From Marinospirillum sp. (GTDB taxonomy: Bacteria; Pseudomonadota; Gammaproteobacteria; Pseudomonadales; Halomonadaceae): a stretch of 34,521 nt of DNA. Each line of letters begins with the position of its first letter. Within the stretch, counting starts at the first letter, position 1. The notes under the pieces are model-generated. The model saw only the letters and a program-made list of their open reading frames with translations, was not told where the DNA came from and ran no database searches. Shown here piece after piece: positions 9,894 through 18,010 of this stretch. The translations under genes were made by a program, and so were the position numbers. The DNA is taken from contig NZ_JACUUA010000020.1 in NCBI RefSeq assembly GCF_014859565.1, positions 1 through 34,521 of the forward strand. The letters are read 5' to 3'.

Positions 9894-10270
9894 ACCCATC
9901 AACCAACATTCAATCGTTCGATTTTTTTTGTATTTTTGTATTCTAAATTGTTAACTTGACCTCTTGTTTATATTCTTCCTGCCTTTGATTCTTATTGAAT
10001 GCATTTTATTCAAATCAAACACTTAGCTGAACCCGCCACCAATCTCACCAGGTTTTTTATAACATAATTTTAACATATGGTTTCTAATGCCATGACCTGC
10101 ATCAAAAATGCTATTGACTTTAAGCTGTTGAAAATCATAATGCCTGCACTTTTTGGTCAGCTTTTGTAACCAGCCACGGACTTTCTATGCTCACGACACC
10201 GGTATGAATTGTTCAACGACTCATTAAACAACCTGTTGTCATTCAAGGAAAAGGAGGCAGGAGTCCGCAA
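9894..10270. other. 377-base intergenic region between lnt and the chemoreceptor gene
   Basis: AT-rich non-coding region. It opens with a weak hairpin AATC-GTTC-GATT followed by eight T (about 9911-9928) that could help terminate lnt transcripts. It then holds the promoter described separately at 10114-10141 and a leader of roughly 120 bases before the chemoreceptor start. No open frame with protein character is seen, and I recognise no known RNA family. Confidence 0.5.
10114..10141 (+). promoter_or_regulatory. Sigma70-type promoter for the Aer-like chemoreceptor
   Basis: TTGACT (10114-10119, 5 of 6 consensus) is separated by 16 bases from CATAAT (10136-10141, 5 of 6). The predicted start point near 10148 leaves a leader of about 120 bases before the ATG at 10271. 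No flagellar sigma28-type promoter was recognised in the region. Confidence 0.6.
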
Positions 10271-11830
10271 ATGAAAATCAATCTCCCCGTCACGCAGCAG
10301 CAAAAAAAATACGAAGCAGGTGTTCGTCTGATCTCCACCACCGATCTGAGAGGCATCATCACCTTTGCCAATGAGGATTTTTGCAAAGTCAGTGGTTATT
10401 CGCTGGAGGAGCTGGTCGGCAAAAACCATAATATGATTCGCCACCCGGACATGCCTGAGCCTGCTTTTGCTGATTTATGGCAAACATTAAAAGCCGGGCA
10501 ATCCTGGATTGGCGTGGTTAAAAACCGCTGTAAAAATGGTGATTTTTACTGGGTGGATGCTTATATTTCACCTATCTACCAAGGTGATCAGATAGTCGGT
10601 TACCAATCCGTACGCACCAAGCCCTCCAGCCGCAGGGTGGCTGATGCGGAGCGGTTATATCAGCGTATCAAAGCCGGTAAAAGTCTAGCAGTGACACCCC
10701 GGCCATTATTGCAGATACAGCTGGCCGCTATTTTATTCCTGTCCTCATTATTCACCGGGCTGGGTATGACTTTTTACCCACAACTCACGTATCTCTGGCT
10801 GATGTTATTTCCATTGCTGGCCGTTGCCGCAGGCTGGTTGACTCTGGCACCCCTGCGTCGCCTGCAACAAATGGGACACGAAATCATCAACAACCCCATT
10901 GCCCAGAAAATATTCACTCGTCGCCGCGATGAAACCGGCGCTGTCCTGTTGGCACTTTATACTTATCGTGCCCGAATCCGTACCATTCTGGGTCGGATGG
11001 ACGATACGTTAAATGCACTCAAGGGTGTAACCAGTCAATTGGATCATCAGGTGCAGGCCAACAATCAAGCGCTCAATCAGCAGGAACAGGATCTGGAGTT
11101 AATCGCCACCGCCATACATGAAATGTCGACCAGCATCCGTGAGATAGACTCCAGCATCACCGCCAACAGTGAACACATTGAAAGTTCAGAACAGGTGTGT
11201 TGCTCCGGGCGCGAAAACATCGAAGCCAGCGCCAGCAAAATCAAGCAGGTATGCAGTGAACTGAATGACACTTCTGCCGAGGTGGATAAACTCAGCCTTG
11301 CCAGCAACAAGGTGGATGCTGTGATGGACCAGATTGCCGGTATCTCGGAACAGACCAATCTACTGGCATTAAATGCAGCGATTGAAGCAGCACGTGCCGG
11401 TGAAGCCGGTCGTGGTTTTGCTGTGGTGGCTGATGAGGTCAGGCAACTGGCTGGTCGCGCCCAGTCGTCCACCGAGGATATCCGCAAAACGCTGGAACAG
11501 ATCCGCCAGATAGTTAAAACGGTGGTCTGTAGAATGCAAACCAGTGAAAACACTGTTGAGGAAAGCAGATCACAGATACTGGAATCCATCAGCAGCTTCC
11601 AGAAAATCGAAAGCACCTTCTCTGACATTGCTGAGCGGGAAATCCAGGTAGCCTCTGCTGTCAGTCAACAGCGCAGTGTGGCAGAAGAAATTGATCAGCG
11701 TATTTTATCCATTAGTCAGCAGGCAGCAACCACGCTGGCGGGCGCAGAAAACACGGTAGTGGCTCTGGAAGAACTCAAGAACCAGAGCCGCCAGCTGGAA
11801 TCCACCATTCGCGCTTTTGCTTACGTCTGA
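10271..11830 (+). CDS. Aer-like PAS-domain methyl-accepting chemotaxis protein
   Basis: Inner-membrane energy/redox taxis receptor. The N-terminal cytoplasmic PAS domain (about 15-115) closely resembles the FAD-binding PAS of E. coli Aer. The R57-H58-P59-D60 motif sits at the same residue numbers as the flavin-contacting residues there, and the KNR-KNGD-YWV segment is kept. Two hydrophobic segments (about 149-168 and 172-194) form the membrane hairpin, then a short HAMP-like region. The conserved MCP signalling tip ([20 protein letters not shown], then [14 protein letters not shown]) lies near residues 360-400. At 519 aa the length is near that of Aer. No CheR-binding pentapeptide is present at the C-terminus (ends AFAYV). 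An AAGGAGG-type ribosome site lies upstream of the ATG. The gene ends back to back with the convergent zinc-ribbon gene, with no spacer. Confidence 0.9.
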   Translation: MKINLPVTQQQKKYEAGVRLISTTDLRGIITFANEDFCKVSGYSLEELVGKNHNMIRHPDMPEPAFADLWQTLKAGQSWIGVVKNRCKNGDFYWVDAYISPIYQGDQIVGYQSVRTKPSSRRVADAERLYQRIKAGKSLAVTPRPLLQIQLAAILFLSSLFTGLGMTFYPQLTYLWLMLFPLLAVAAGWLTLAPLRRLQQMGHEIINNPIAQKIFTRRRDETGAVLLALYTYRARIRTILGRMDDTLNALKGVTSQLDHQVQANNQALNQQEQDLELIATAIHEMSTSIREIDSSITANSEHIESSEQVCCSGRENIEASASKIKQVCSELNDTSAEVDKLSLASNKVDAVMDQIAGISEQTNLLALNAAIEAARAGEAGRGFAVVADEVRQLAGRAQSSTEDIRKTLEQIRQIVKTVVCRMQTSENTVEESRSQILESISSFQKIESTFSDIAEREIQVASAVSQQRSVAEEIDQRILSISQQAATTLAGAENTVVALEELKNQSRQLESTIRAFAYV

Positions 11831-12349
11831 TTAATCCGTTTTACGAACAAACACCCGGCCATCACAACGGTGGCAGGGTTCCAGCCGATGAGTGAACGCC
11901 ACTTCCAGCGTTTTACCACAGGAAGAACAGGCAAACACACCGGCCATTGCCAGCTCTCCGGTATGATAGAGGGTTGGATCTTCACGGCTGTCGAGATCTT
12001 CCTGCAAGGTACGCGCATCCAGCAGCGAGGGATCAGCCACCTGACGCAACAGGTGCAAAAACTGTTCACTCAGCAGGCTGGTCTGACGGGATAACCAGTC
12101 ACCTACACCCTGTCCGGTATCCGCCAGATAAGCACGCAGGTCTTTTAAATCCCGCTTTAACCACTGAGTCAGCAGGTCGGCTTCTTCCCGAGTGATGCGC
12201 TCCAGTTCATGCTCAGTCTCCACCAGGCGCTCAATTTCCTGATCCAGATCCAACTGCTGACTGGTTTTTTCCAGATCCAGCTTGGCCTCATACAGCCGCT
12301 CCACCAGTTGGTCGTACATTTGCACCAGACGTTCGGCTTGATCAGACAT
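11831..12349 (-). CDS. YbeL-type zinc-ribbon protein (DUF1451)
   Basis: 172-aa cytosolic protein of the DUF1451/YbeL family, of unknown function. An N-terminal charged, heptad-rich helical region (about 1-110, probably coiled coil) leads to a C-terminal zinc ribbon with CSSC (FACSSCGK) and CHRC (EPCHRCDG) ligand pairs. AGGAG lies 7 bases upstream of its ATG. It is 32 bases downstream of, and on the same strand as, the degenerate phosphatase/kinase gene, so the two probably share a transcript. That pairing is the only contextual clue to function. Confidence 0.82.
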   Translation of the reverse strand: MSDQAERLVQMYDQLVERLYEAKLDLEKTSQQLDLDQEIERLVETEHELERITREEADLLTQWLKRDLKDLRAYLADTGQGVGDWLSRQTSLLSEQFLHLLRQVADPSLLDARTLQEDLDSREDPTLYHTGELAMAGVFACSSCGKTLEVAFTHRLEPCHRCDGRVFVRKTD

Positions 12350-12381
12350 GATCTTTCTCCTGCGGGATTAACGGGTTACCT

Positions 12382-14094
12382 TCAGTAAAACAGACTCAGC
12401 AGTAAAAGCAAGAGTAGCAGTCCTGCCAACCCCTTCCAAAAATTCAAAGGGTTACTCTCAGAAGCTTCTACTCGCATCTCTGCAGAACCAGGTTTTTTCA
12501 GATCATAAATAAACTCTGACAGGCGGCGGTAACGCAGCTCAGAATTGGGTTGTAATGCCTTACGCAGCGGAGCATCCATCCACACCGGAATACTGGGTTC
12601 CAGCTGAAATATCGGCACATATTCAAGGCGCGAAAAGTCCACCTTGGAGCTCATGCTTTCCAGTTGTCCGGCATAGGGTTTATGACCACACAACAACTCA
12701 AAGGCAATAGCCGCAATGGAGAATTGATCCGCCCGCTCACCCGGCTCTTTACCCAGCCGGTATTCCGGTGCGGTATAAGGGGTTAAGCCCACCCGACGCG
12801 CCAAGGTCAGCAAGAGCGGTAAATCCGTCATGCCTGCCACACCGCAGGCAGCAAAATCCATCAGCTTAACCACCCCGTGACTATCCACCATGATGTTCTG
12901 TGGGGTCAGGTTCTGGTGCAGAATTTCACGCCGATGCAGGGCTCGTACCGCCTTGGTCAGTTGTTCAATCAGATCAACACGTAACTTGATGTCTGCATCC
13001 GGGTTTTGCTCGATCCACTGCTGCAGAGTACGGCCTTCAATATATTCCATCAGGTAATAGAGTTGTTTACGCGGGCGTGAAAGATCTACAACCCGCGCCA
13101 CATAAGGTGAACTGACCCGCTCAACCACCCATTGTTGCATGATAAAGTGAGCAATAAATTCTTTTTTGCAGGCGATCTGTGGTGAGGGTGCCTTGAGTAC
13201 CAGATAGCGATCATTCTGGGTATCAAATACCTTATAGATGCGGCTGGTAGCACTGCGTGACAGCACCCGCTCTACCCGATAACCATCCACCACATCACCT
13301 TCCTGCAACTCATTCGGCACCGGCAAGCTGGAATAGGCATCGCCCAGTCCTTGGCCCACATCCTGAGGCACTTGATCCACCCGCAACAACTGAAAGCAAA
13401 AGTTATAACTGGAATAACCCCGCTTGCTGGCTTTTTCCATGGCTTTTTTCAGGATTTCATCACAAGCCTGGTTCAGGTCTTCAGAGTACTGGCTGATCAG
13501 CTGTACAAAATCAGAAGGCATCAAGGTGCCCTTGACCGCCTGGGTGGTGAACAAAAACAGATCACCCTGTCTGACATTAAAGTTGAGGTAGTCGATATCC
13601 AGACTGGGATCCATACCCATGGCGCGGGAGGGATAACGATACCCCCCCAGATAGGTGGTGTGTTCCCGGTTTAACAGCTGAAACTCTGCTCCGCGCAGGC
13701 GATACACCAGAGTATCCCCCATATGGAACAGCTGCGCCTGGTTGCCTCGCAGTAACAATGCACTCATGGAGCTGATATAACTGCCATTGGTCACGGTACG
13801 ACTCTGGGCAAACAACCAGCTGTTCAACGCTGATAACACCCGATTAGCTGAGGTTTTGGTATCCCAGTTATCCGGTGTGGCGTAATAATCCGCAATAAAA
13901 CCCTTCACACAGGTTTCACCCGCTTGTTTTGCCAGCGCATTGCGCCAGGTCGAGTCAGCAATCAGCCCAGCTGCACCCTTGGTCGCCAGCTGAGAGTCCT
14001 TCGGGTAGGATACCGCCATGGAAGAACGCGCACTGCGTCGATCCTGTGCCAGGTAAGACTGCCCGTAACTGATCCTCAATTCACCCAACTGCAT
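12382..14094 (-). CDS. PP2C-phosphatase/Ser-Thr-kinase fusion with degenerate active sites, C-terminal membrane anchor
   Basis: 570-aa fusion of an N-terminal PP2C-like domain (about 1-240) and a C-terminal protein-kinase-like domain (about 265-535), ending in one transmembrane helix (about 553-569). It belongs to the fused phosphatase/kinase family found in Pseudomonas beside nitrate-assimilation genes. The phosphatase metal site looks lost. From a remembered alignment, the NQD Asp falls at S24, TDG reads T184-Q185-A186, and the final DN Asp is Y230. Only D47 (in IADS) and the GD at 126-127 remain. In the kinase, K301, N400, D413 (as DFA, not DFG), APE (442-444) and D456 are kept. The catalytic-loop HRD/HQD is H393-Q394-N395, so the catalytic Asp is Asn, and there is no clear glycine-rich loop. 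The frame is uninterrupted, so it is probably expressed as a scaffold or sensor rather than an enzyme. It is divergent from ppa and precedes the YbeL-type gene. Confidence 0.85.
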   Translation of the reverse strand: MQLGELRISYGQSYLAQDRRSARSSMAVSYPKDSQLATKGAAGLIADSTWRNALAKQAGETCVKGFIADYYATPDNWDTKTSANRVLSALNSWLFAQSRTVTNGSYISSMSALLLRGNQAQLFHMGDTLVYRLRGAEFQLLNREHTTYLGGYRYPSRAMGMDPSLDIDYLNFNVRQGDLFLFTTQAVKGTLMPSDFVQLISQYSEDLNQACDEILKKAMEKASKRGYSSYNFCFQLLRVDQVPQDVGQGLGDAYSSLPVPNELQEGDVVDGYRVERVLSRSATSRIYKVFDTQNDRYLVLKAPSPQIACKKEFIAHFIMQQWVVERVSSPYVARVVDLSRPRKQLYYLMEYIEGRTLQQWIEQNPDADIKLRVDLIEQLTKAVRALHRREILHQNLTPQNIMVDSHGVVKLMDFAACGVAGMTDLPLLLTLARRVGLTPYTAPEYRLGKEPGERADQFSIAAIAFELLCGHKPYAGQLESMSSKVDFSRLEYVPIFQLEPSIPVWMDAPLRKALQPNSELRYRRLSEFIYDLKKPGSAEMRVEASESNPLNFWKGLAGLLLLLLLLSLFY

Positions 14095-14207
14095 GTGTTC
14101 GCGCCTTACTACGGATTAATGCAACATAATAACCCGAGTATCCCCCGTGTCGCTGCTGCTTCCAAGTTAAATCCTGTTATCCCTTGGTCTGAAAGACTTG
14201 TAACGGG

Positions 14208-14237
14208 TTGGAGTTATGCTGACTGGGAACGTATAAT
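14208..14237 (+). promoter_or_regulatory. Sigma70 promoter of ppa
   Basis: TTGGAG (14208-14213) and a perfect TATAAT (14232-14237) are separated by 18 bases. The predicted start point near 14244 gives a leader of about 36 bases containing AAAGGG before the ppa ATG. Confidence 0.75.
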
Positions 14238-14279
14238 TCTCTCGCAAAAATTTATTCACTCTGAAAGGGTCTAAAGCTG

Positions 14280-14804
14280 ATGAGCTACAACAAGATTTCT
14301 GCTGGCCAGTCTCTTCCTGATGACATCAATGTTGTGATTGAGATTCCTGCCAATCACTCGCCTGTCAAATACGAAATCGACAAGGACATGGATGCACTGG
14401 TGGTTGACCGCTTTATGGCAACACCGATGTTTTATCCTGCCAACTATGGTTACATTCCCCAGACACTGGGTGAAGATGGCGACCCCCTGGATGTGCTGGT
14501 TATTACCCCTCACCCGGTACAGCCAGGCAGTGTTATTCGTTGCCGTGCAGTGGGTGTACTGAACATGACTGATGAGTCTGGTTCTGATGCCAAGCTGATT
14601 GCTGTACCCCACAAAAAACTGACCACCATTTACAACGATGTTCAGGATATTGATGATGTTCCTGAACTGCTGCGCAAGCAGATTGCCCACTTCTTCGAGA
14701 ACTACAAGGATCTGGAAGAAGGCAAGTGGGTTAAGGTTGAGAACTGGGGTAATGCTGAAGATGCCAAAGCAGCCATTGTAAAAGCTGAAGCTGCTTACAA
14801 CTGA
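14280..14804 (+). CDS. ppa: Inorganic pyrophosphatase (family I)
   Basis: Cytosolic Mg2+-dependent enzyme that hydrolyses pyrophosphate to phosphate, pulling biosynthetic reactions forward. 174 aa is the standard bacterial length. The signature [11 protein letters not shown] contains the three metal-binding Asp residues, and the N-terminal [15 protein letters not shown] and [12 protein letters not shown] blocks are conserved. It is monocistronic: a strong promoter precedes it and a perfect hairpin terminator follows it. The shift toward frequent codons is consistent with high expression. Confidence 0.96.
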   Translation: MSYNKISAGQSLPDDINVVIEIPANHSPVKYEIDKDMDALVVDRFMATPMFYPANYGYIPQTLGEDGDPLDVLVITPHPVQPGSVIRCRAVGVLNMTDESGSDAKLIAVPHKKLTTIYNDVQDIDDVPELLRKQIAHFFENYKDLEEGKWVKVENWGNAEDAKAAIVKAEAAYN

Positions 14805-14833
14805 TTCTGCTCTATCCTGCTTTGCAGGGCTCT

Positions 14834-14870
14834 AAAAACCTCTGCCGGGTTATACTGGCAGAGGTTTTTT
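14834..14870. terminator. Bidirectional terminator after ppa, overlapping the end of the GGDEF-EAL gene
   Basis: A perfect 10-bp stem (14837-14846 with 14857-14866) with a 10-base loop has a T-run on the right and an A-run on the left. It can terminate ppa on the plus strand and the convergent GGDEF-EAL gene on the minus strand. The stop codon of that gene (14850-14852) lies in the loop. Confidence 0.88.
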
Positions 14871-16817
14871 ATTGGTCAGCCACTGGATCAGCTCATCAGC
14901 AGGCAAGGGACGGCTGAACAGGTAACCCTGCCCCGTATGACAGCCGTGAGCTTTGAGTAATGCCTGTTGCTCCACTGTTTCAACCCCCTCTGCCAGCACT
15001 TCAAGACGCATACTACGCCCCATGGCAATCACCGCCGCCACAATTTCACAACCGATCACATCGGCTGGTAAATCCTGTACAAAACTCTGATCCACCTTGA
15101 GTTTGTCGATGGGAAAACGCTTTAAATACGCCAGTGATGAATAACCGGTACCAAAGTCATCAATCGCCAGCCTCACACCTAGCGCCTTGAGTTCATCCAG
15201 GGTATCTTCAGCATGCACTCCCTGTCCCATCAAGGCCGACTCTGTAATTTCCAGCTCCAGACACTCTGCAGGAAAGTGTAATAAAGAAAGCTGTGCAGCA
15301 ATGGTTTGTGCCAGGTCTGGCTGCATAAACTGGCGAGGTGATAAATTCACAGCCAGGGTAGTGATCCCCAGACCGGCCTTACGCCATTGCAGAAAGTCCT
15401 GCATCGCCTGATGCAATACCCATTCCCCCAACGGGTGAATCAAGCCACTCTGCTCAGCATGAGGTATAAAATCCAGCGGTGGCACCAGCTTGCCATCCGG
15501 CATTTGCCAACGCACCAGCGCTTCCACAGCCGTGCATTGTTCAGTTTTCAGATTGATCAATGGCTGGTAATACACCACCAACTGCTGATCGGACAAAGCC
15601 AGACGCAAGCTGGAGTCCATACTGAGATATTGCTGGGCTTTTTCCGTCAGATCAGCGGTATAACTACGACAGGTGTTACGTCCGGCATCTTTGGCCTGAT
15701 ACAAGGCTGCATCAGCATTACGCAGCAATTCATCCACACTGGCAGCATCATCTGGATAGATGCTGGCACCGAGACTGACCGTCAGCCAGATCTGCTGATC
15801 GTCTTCCAGTTCAAAGGGTTCTTTCATCAGTTGTAACACCTGATCAGCACGCTGTTCTAACTGCTGTCCGGATAACATGCCTTCCTGTACCAGTAAAAAC
15901 TCATCACCACCCAAGCGCGCCAGCAGGCATTCCCCACCAAAGGCATTATTCAGACGTTTGGCTGCTGCTATCAGCAACTGGTCACCAGCCTGATGCCCGA
16001 GGCTGTCATTAAGTGTTTTAAAGCCATCCAGATCCGCCAGCAACACTCCCACTCGACTGTTCCAGCGCTGAGCACGAATCAAGGCGTTTTCCAGCTGCAA
16101 AGTGATCAGGTTACGATTAGGCAGGTCGGTTAAGGTGTCATAGTGCACCAATCGTTCCATTCGCGACTGACTTTCTTCCTGCTGGCTAATATCGGTCAGC
16201 ACCAGCAGATAACGGTGTTTCCCAGCTGTATGCTCAGCCTCCGAATCCTGCTCCAAACAGTTGATGATCACCCAGAGATGACATAAGCCACCATCATTTG
16301 TGTTCTGGGTCATTCGACCCTGCCAGCGCTTTTTTTTCAGCAACTGCCGCCAAATCTCCCGATAAAACTGTGGAGTCTGGGTAGAGTTGACCAACAGTGA
16401 TGGCCTTCGCCCCAGCATTCTTGTTTCAGAAAAACCAAAAATCTGTTGCATTGCCGGATTGGCCAGCTCAATTTCCCGTCGGGCATTCAACAGCAAAACC
16501 CCTTCACCCGAAACTTCGAATAACACGGCTGCCTGCTTGAGTTTTTGGCGACTCTGCTCTAGATGATCAATCAGTCGGCTCTGCACATTCAACGCTTGAT
16601 ACACCAGCCAACCAATCAATGCACTGGACAAGGCTACAAAGATCAGCCCTTTTTCTGTCTGCAACAAAGTCAGGGTGCTGGCTTCCAGCCCAAGCGAATC
16701 AATAAAGCGATCACTGAAGATAATCCACAGGCTGCTCACCAAAGCATAAATCCCAGCAACCTTCAGTACTTGGCGGATTTTTGCCCAACGTCCATGGTGT
16801 ATTGCTTTTGTTAACAT
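14850..16817 (-). CDS. Membrane PAS-GGDEF-EAL protein (c-di-GMP turnover)
   Basis: Signalling protein that may make and/or degrade cyclic di-GMP. Two N-terminal transmembrane segments (about 15-35 and 58-78) flank a short periplasmic loop. A PAS domain (about 95-215), a GGDEF domain with an intact GGDEF at 303-307, and an EAL domain with E432-A-L follow. ELEITES and DDFGTGYSS indicate a competent phosphodiesterase site. The product-inhibition I-site RxxD is absent upstream of GGDEF (GGEC in its place). I chose ATG 16817 (655 aa). An upstream in-frame TTG at 16841 has no ribosome site. The gene is divergent from the DUF3135-like fragment. The sensed signal is unknown. Confidence 0.9.
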   Translation of the reverse strand: MLTKAIHHGRWAKIRQVLKVAGIYALVSSLWIIFSDRFIDSLGLEASTLTLLQTEKGLIFVALSSALIGWLVYQALNVQSRLIDHLEQSRQKLKQAAVLFEVSGEGVLLLNARREIELANPAMQQIFGFSETRMLGRRPSLLVNSTQTPQFYREIWRQLLKKKRWQGRMTQNTNDGGLCHLWVIINCLEQDSEAEHTAGKHRYLLVLTDISQQEESQSRMERLVHYDTLTDLPNRNLITLQLENALIRAQRWNSRVGVLLADLDGFKTLNDSLGHQAGDQLLIAAAKRLNNAFGGECLLARLGGDEFLLVQEGMLSGQQLEQRADQVLQLMKEPFELEDDQQIWLTVSLGASIYPDDAASVDELLRNADAALYQAKDAGRNTCRSYTADLTEKAQQYLSMDSSLRLALSDQQLVVYYQPLINLKTEQCTAVEALVRWQMPDGKLVPPLDFIPHAEQSGLIHPLGEWVLHQAMQDFLQWRKAGLGITTLAVNLSPRQFMQPDLAQTIAAQLSLLHFPAECLELEITESALMGQGVHAEDTLDELKALGVRLAIDDFGTGYSSLAYLKRFPIDKLKVDQSFVQDLPADVIGCEIVAAVIAMGRSMRLEVLAEGVETVEQQALLKAHGCHTGQGYLFSRPLPADELIQWLTNKKPLPV

Positions 16818-16904
16818 GCATCCATCCGTTTGACTGATCAATTTTGGTCTATATTAAGTATAGATGCCTTGCTGATCCACGGGGCAGAAATTGAGGGTGA
16901 AATC

Positions 16905-17192
16905 ATGCACCAGACCAGCCTGCCATGTTTTGATGACTTAATGCAACTCGCCCGTCAGCATCCTGAGCAACTGGAAACACTGCGTGAACAGTTGACAGCA
17001 ATTTTTAACGAGGCTCAGTCCCCTGCCGCCATGCCAGATACTCATCCAAGAGTAACAGGTAACGTTCCGGCAGGGTTTGTTGTTTATGGTGAACCCGATA
17101 AATTGTCCAGCAGGCTTCCTGCTCCAGCCGCCATTCACGAGTTTGCTGTTGCCAGGTGGAAGCCTCCCAGACACTGCGCGGCACCACACTGA
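16905..17192 (+). pseudogene. Truncated DUF3135-like gene running into antisense LysR sequence
   Basis: An ATG at 16905 with GAGGGTG six bases upstream opens a 95-codon frame. The first 37 or so residues (LPCFDDLMQLARQHPEQLET, then LREQLTAIFNEA) resemble the N-terminus of DUF3135 proteins, small soluble proteins of unknown function. From about codon 35 the frame runs antisense through the convergent LysR gene (stop at 17005-17007) and loses all family character. The expected Arg-rich LQFQID-type segment and C-terminal helix are absent. I infer that a rearrangement near 17000-17025 removed the 3' half. It may still be translated. Confidence 0.5.
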
Positions 17193-17895
17193 AACCCAGA
17201 CCACGAGCCACAGCATCCAGCACCAGATGCACCCGATTAACATAACTGCGTTGTGCCAATTGACGTGTGCCCCGGTATTCATCCGGAAAGTTAGCTTTTA
17301 ACAATTTACTGGCCTGTTCCTGCCCCTGCTGGTGATCAATAAAACCCAGACCCATTAACTCCTGCAGGCTGCCGCCTTGAAAGTCAGCAGGCACCACAAC
17401 AATCAAGGGCTCCTGAATATACTTCACATACTCCAGCTCAGGATGACGCTGAACTTCACTGACCAGCGCCAGATCAATTTTACGCGCCAGCAGATCCTGA
17501 ATGGCTTCCGCATTGTCCGCAAAACGCAGGTGTAAACGCAGGCGCGGATGGTTTTTCAGAAAACCCAGTGTAAAGGGATAAAACAACACACCCAGCACTT
17601 CAATACTGGCCATACGACACTCACCACCTTCCAGCAGATCCTGCTCCAGCGCATGACGGAACTGTTCGTGATCAGCAAACAGGCGCAGGGCATAGTCGTA
17701 CACCTGTCGTCCAGCCTCGGTCAAATCAAAACGCTTACCCTTGCGTGCCAGCAGCTCCAAACCAAAATACACCTCCAGCTTGCGTACATGCTGACTGACA
17801 CCCGGCTGGGTCATTTCCAGCTTGAGTGCGGTGCGGGTGAAACTTCCGGTTTCCACCAAAGTGATAAACGTTTTGAAATACAAGGCATTGAACAT
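17005..17895 (-). CDS. LysR-family transcriptional regulator
   Basis: 296-aa LysR-type regulator with an N-terminal winged helix-turn-helix (about 1-60, with SFTRTALKLEMTQPGVSQHV and RKLEVYFGLELL) and a periplasmic-binding-protein-like effector domain (about 90-290). Length is normal. The effector cannot be predicted. It lies downstream of and on the same strand as the SLC23 permease gene, but a strong terminator separates them. Its 3' end overlaps, antisense, the truncated DUF3135 frame by 188 bases. Confidence 0.88.
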   Translation of the reverse strand: MFNALYFKTFITLVETGSFTRTALKLEMTQPGVSQHVRKLEVYFGLELLARKGKRFDLTEAGRQVYDYALRLFADHEQFRHALEQDLLEGGECRMASIEVLGVLFYPFTLGFLKNHPRLRLHLRFADNAEAIQDLLARKIDLALVSEVQRHPELEYVKYIQEPLIVVVPADFQGGSLQELMGLGFIDHQQGQEQASKLLKANFPDEYRGTRQLAQRSYVNRVHLVLDAVARGLGFSVVPRSVWEASTWQQQTREWRLEQEACWTIYRVHHKQQTLPERYLLLLDEYLAWRQGTEPR

Positions 17896-17923
17896 TAATG
17901 CAGGTTTCCCGTAACCCTGTTAT

Positions 17924-17953
17924 AAAAAAACCCCCGGCTGATCAGCCGAGGGT
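17924..17953 (-). terminator. Rho-independent terminator of the SLC23 permease gene
   Basis: On the minus strand a 10-bp stem with one G-T wobble (17953-17944 with 17939-17930) and a GATC loop is followed immediately by seven T. It lies between the permease stop (18011) and the LysR start (17895), so LysR needs its own promoter or read-through. Confidence 0.88.
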
Positions 17954-18010
17954 CAATTAGTGTAGTGGATTCACTGGCAGAAAACAGCCAGCACAGCTGA
18001 CTGTTTAAGG

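Noticed and set aside
9956..9974. TTGACC followed by TATATT after lnt as a promoter
   Set aside because: The spacing is only 7 bases, too short for a sigma70 promoter; the pair at 10114-10141 is far better.
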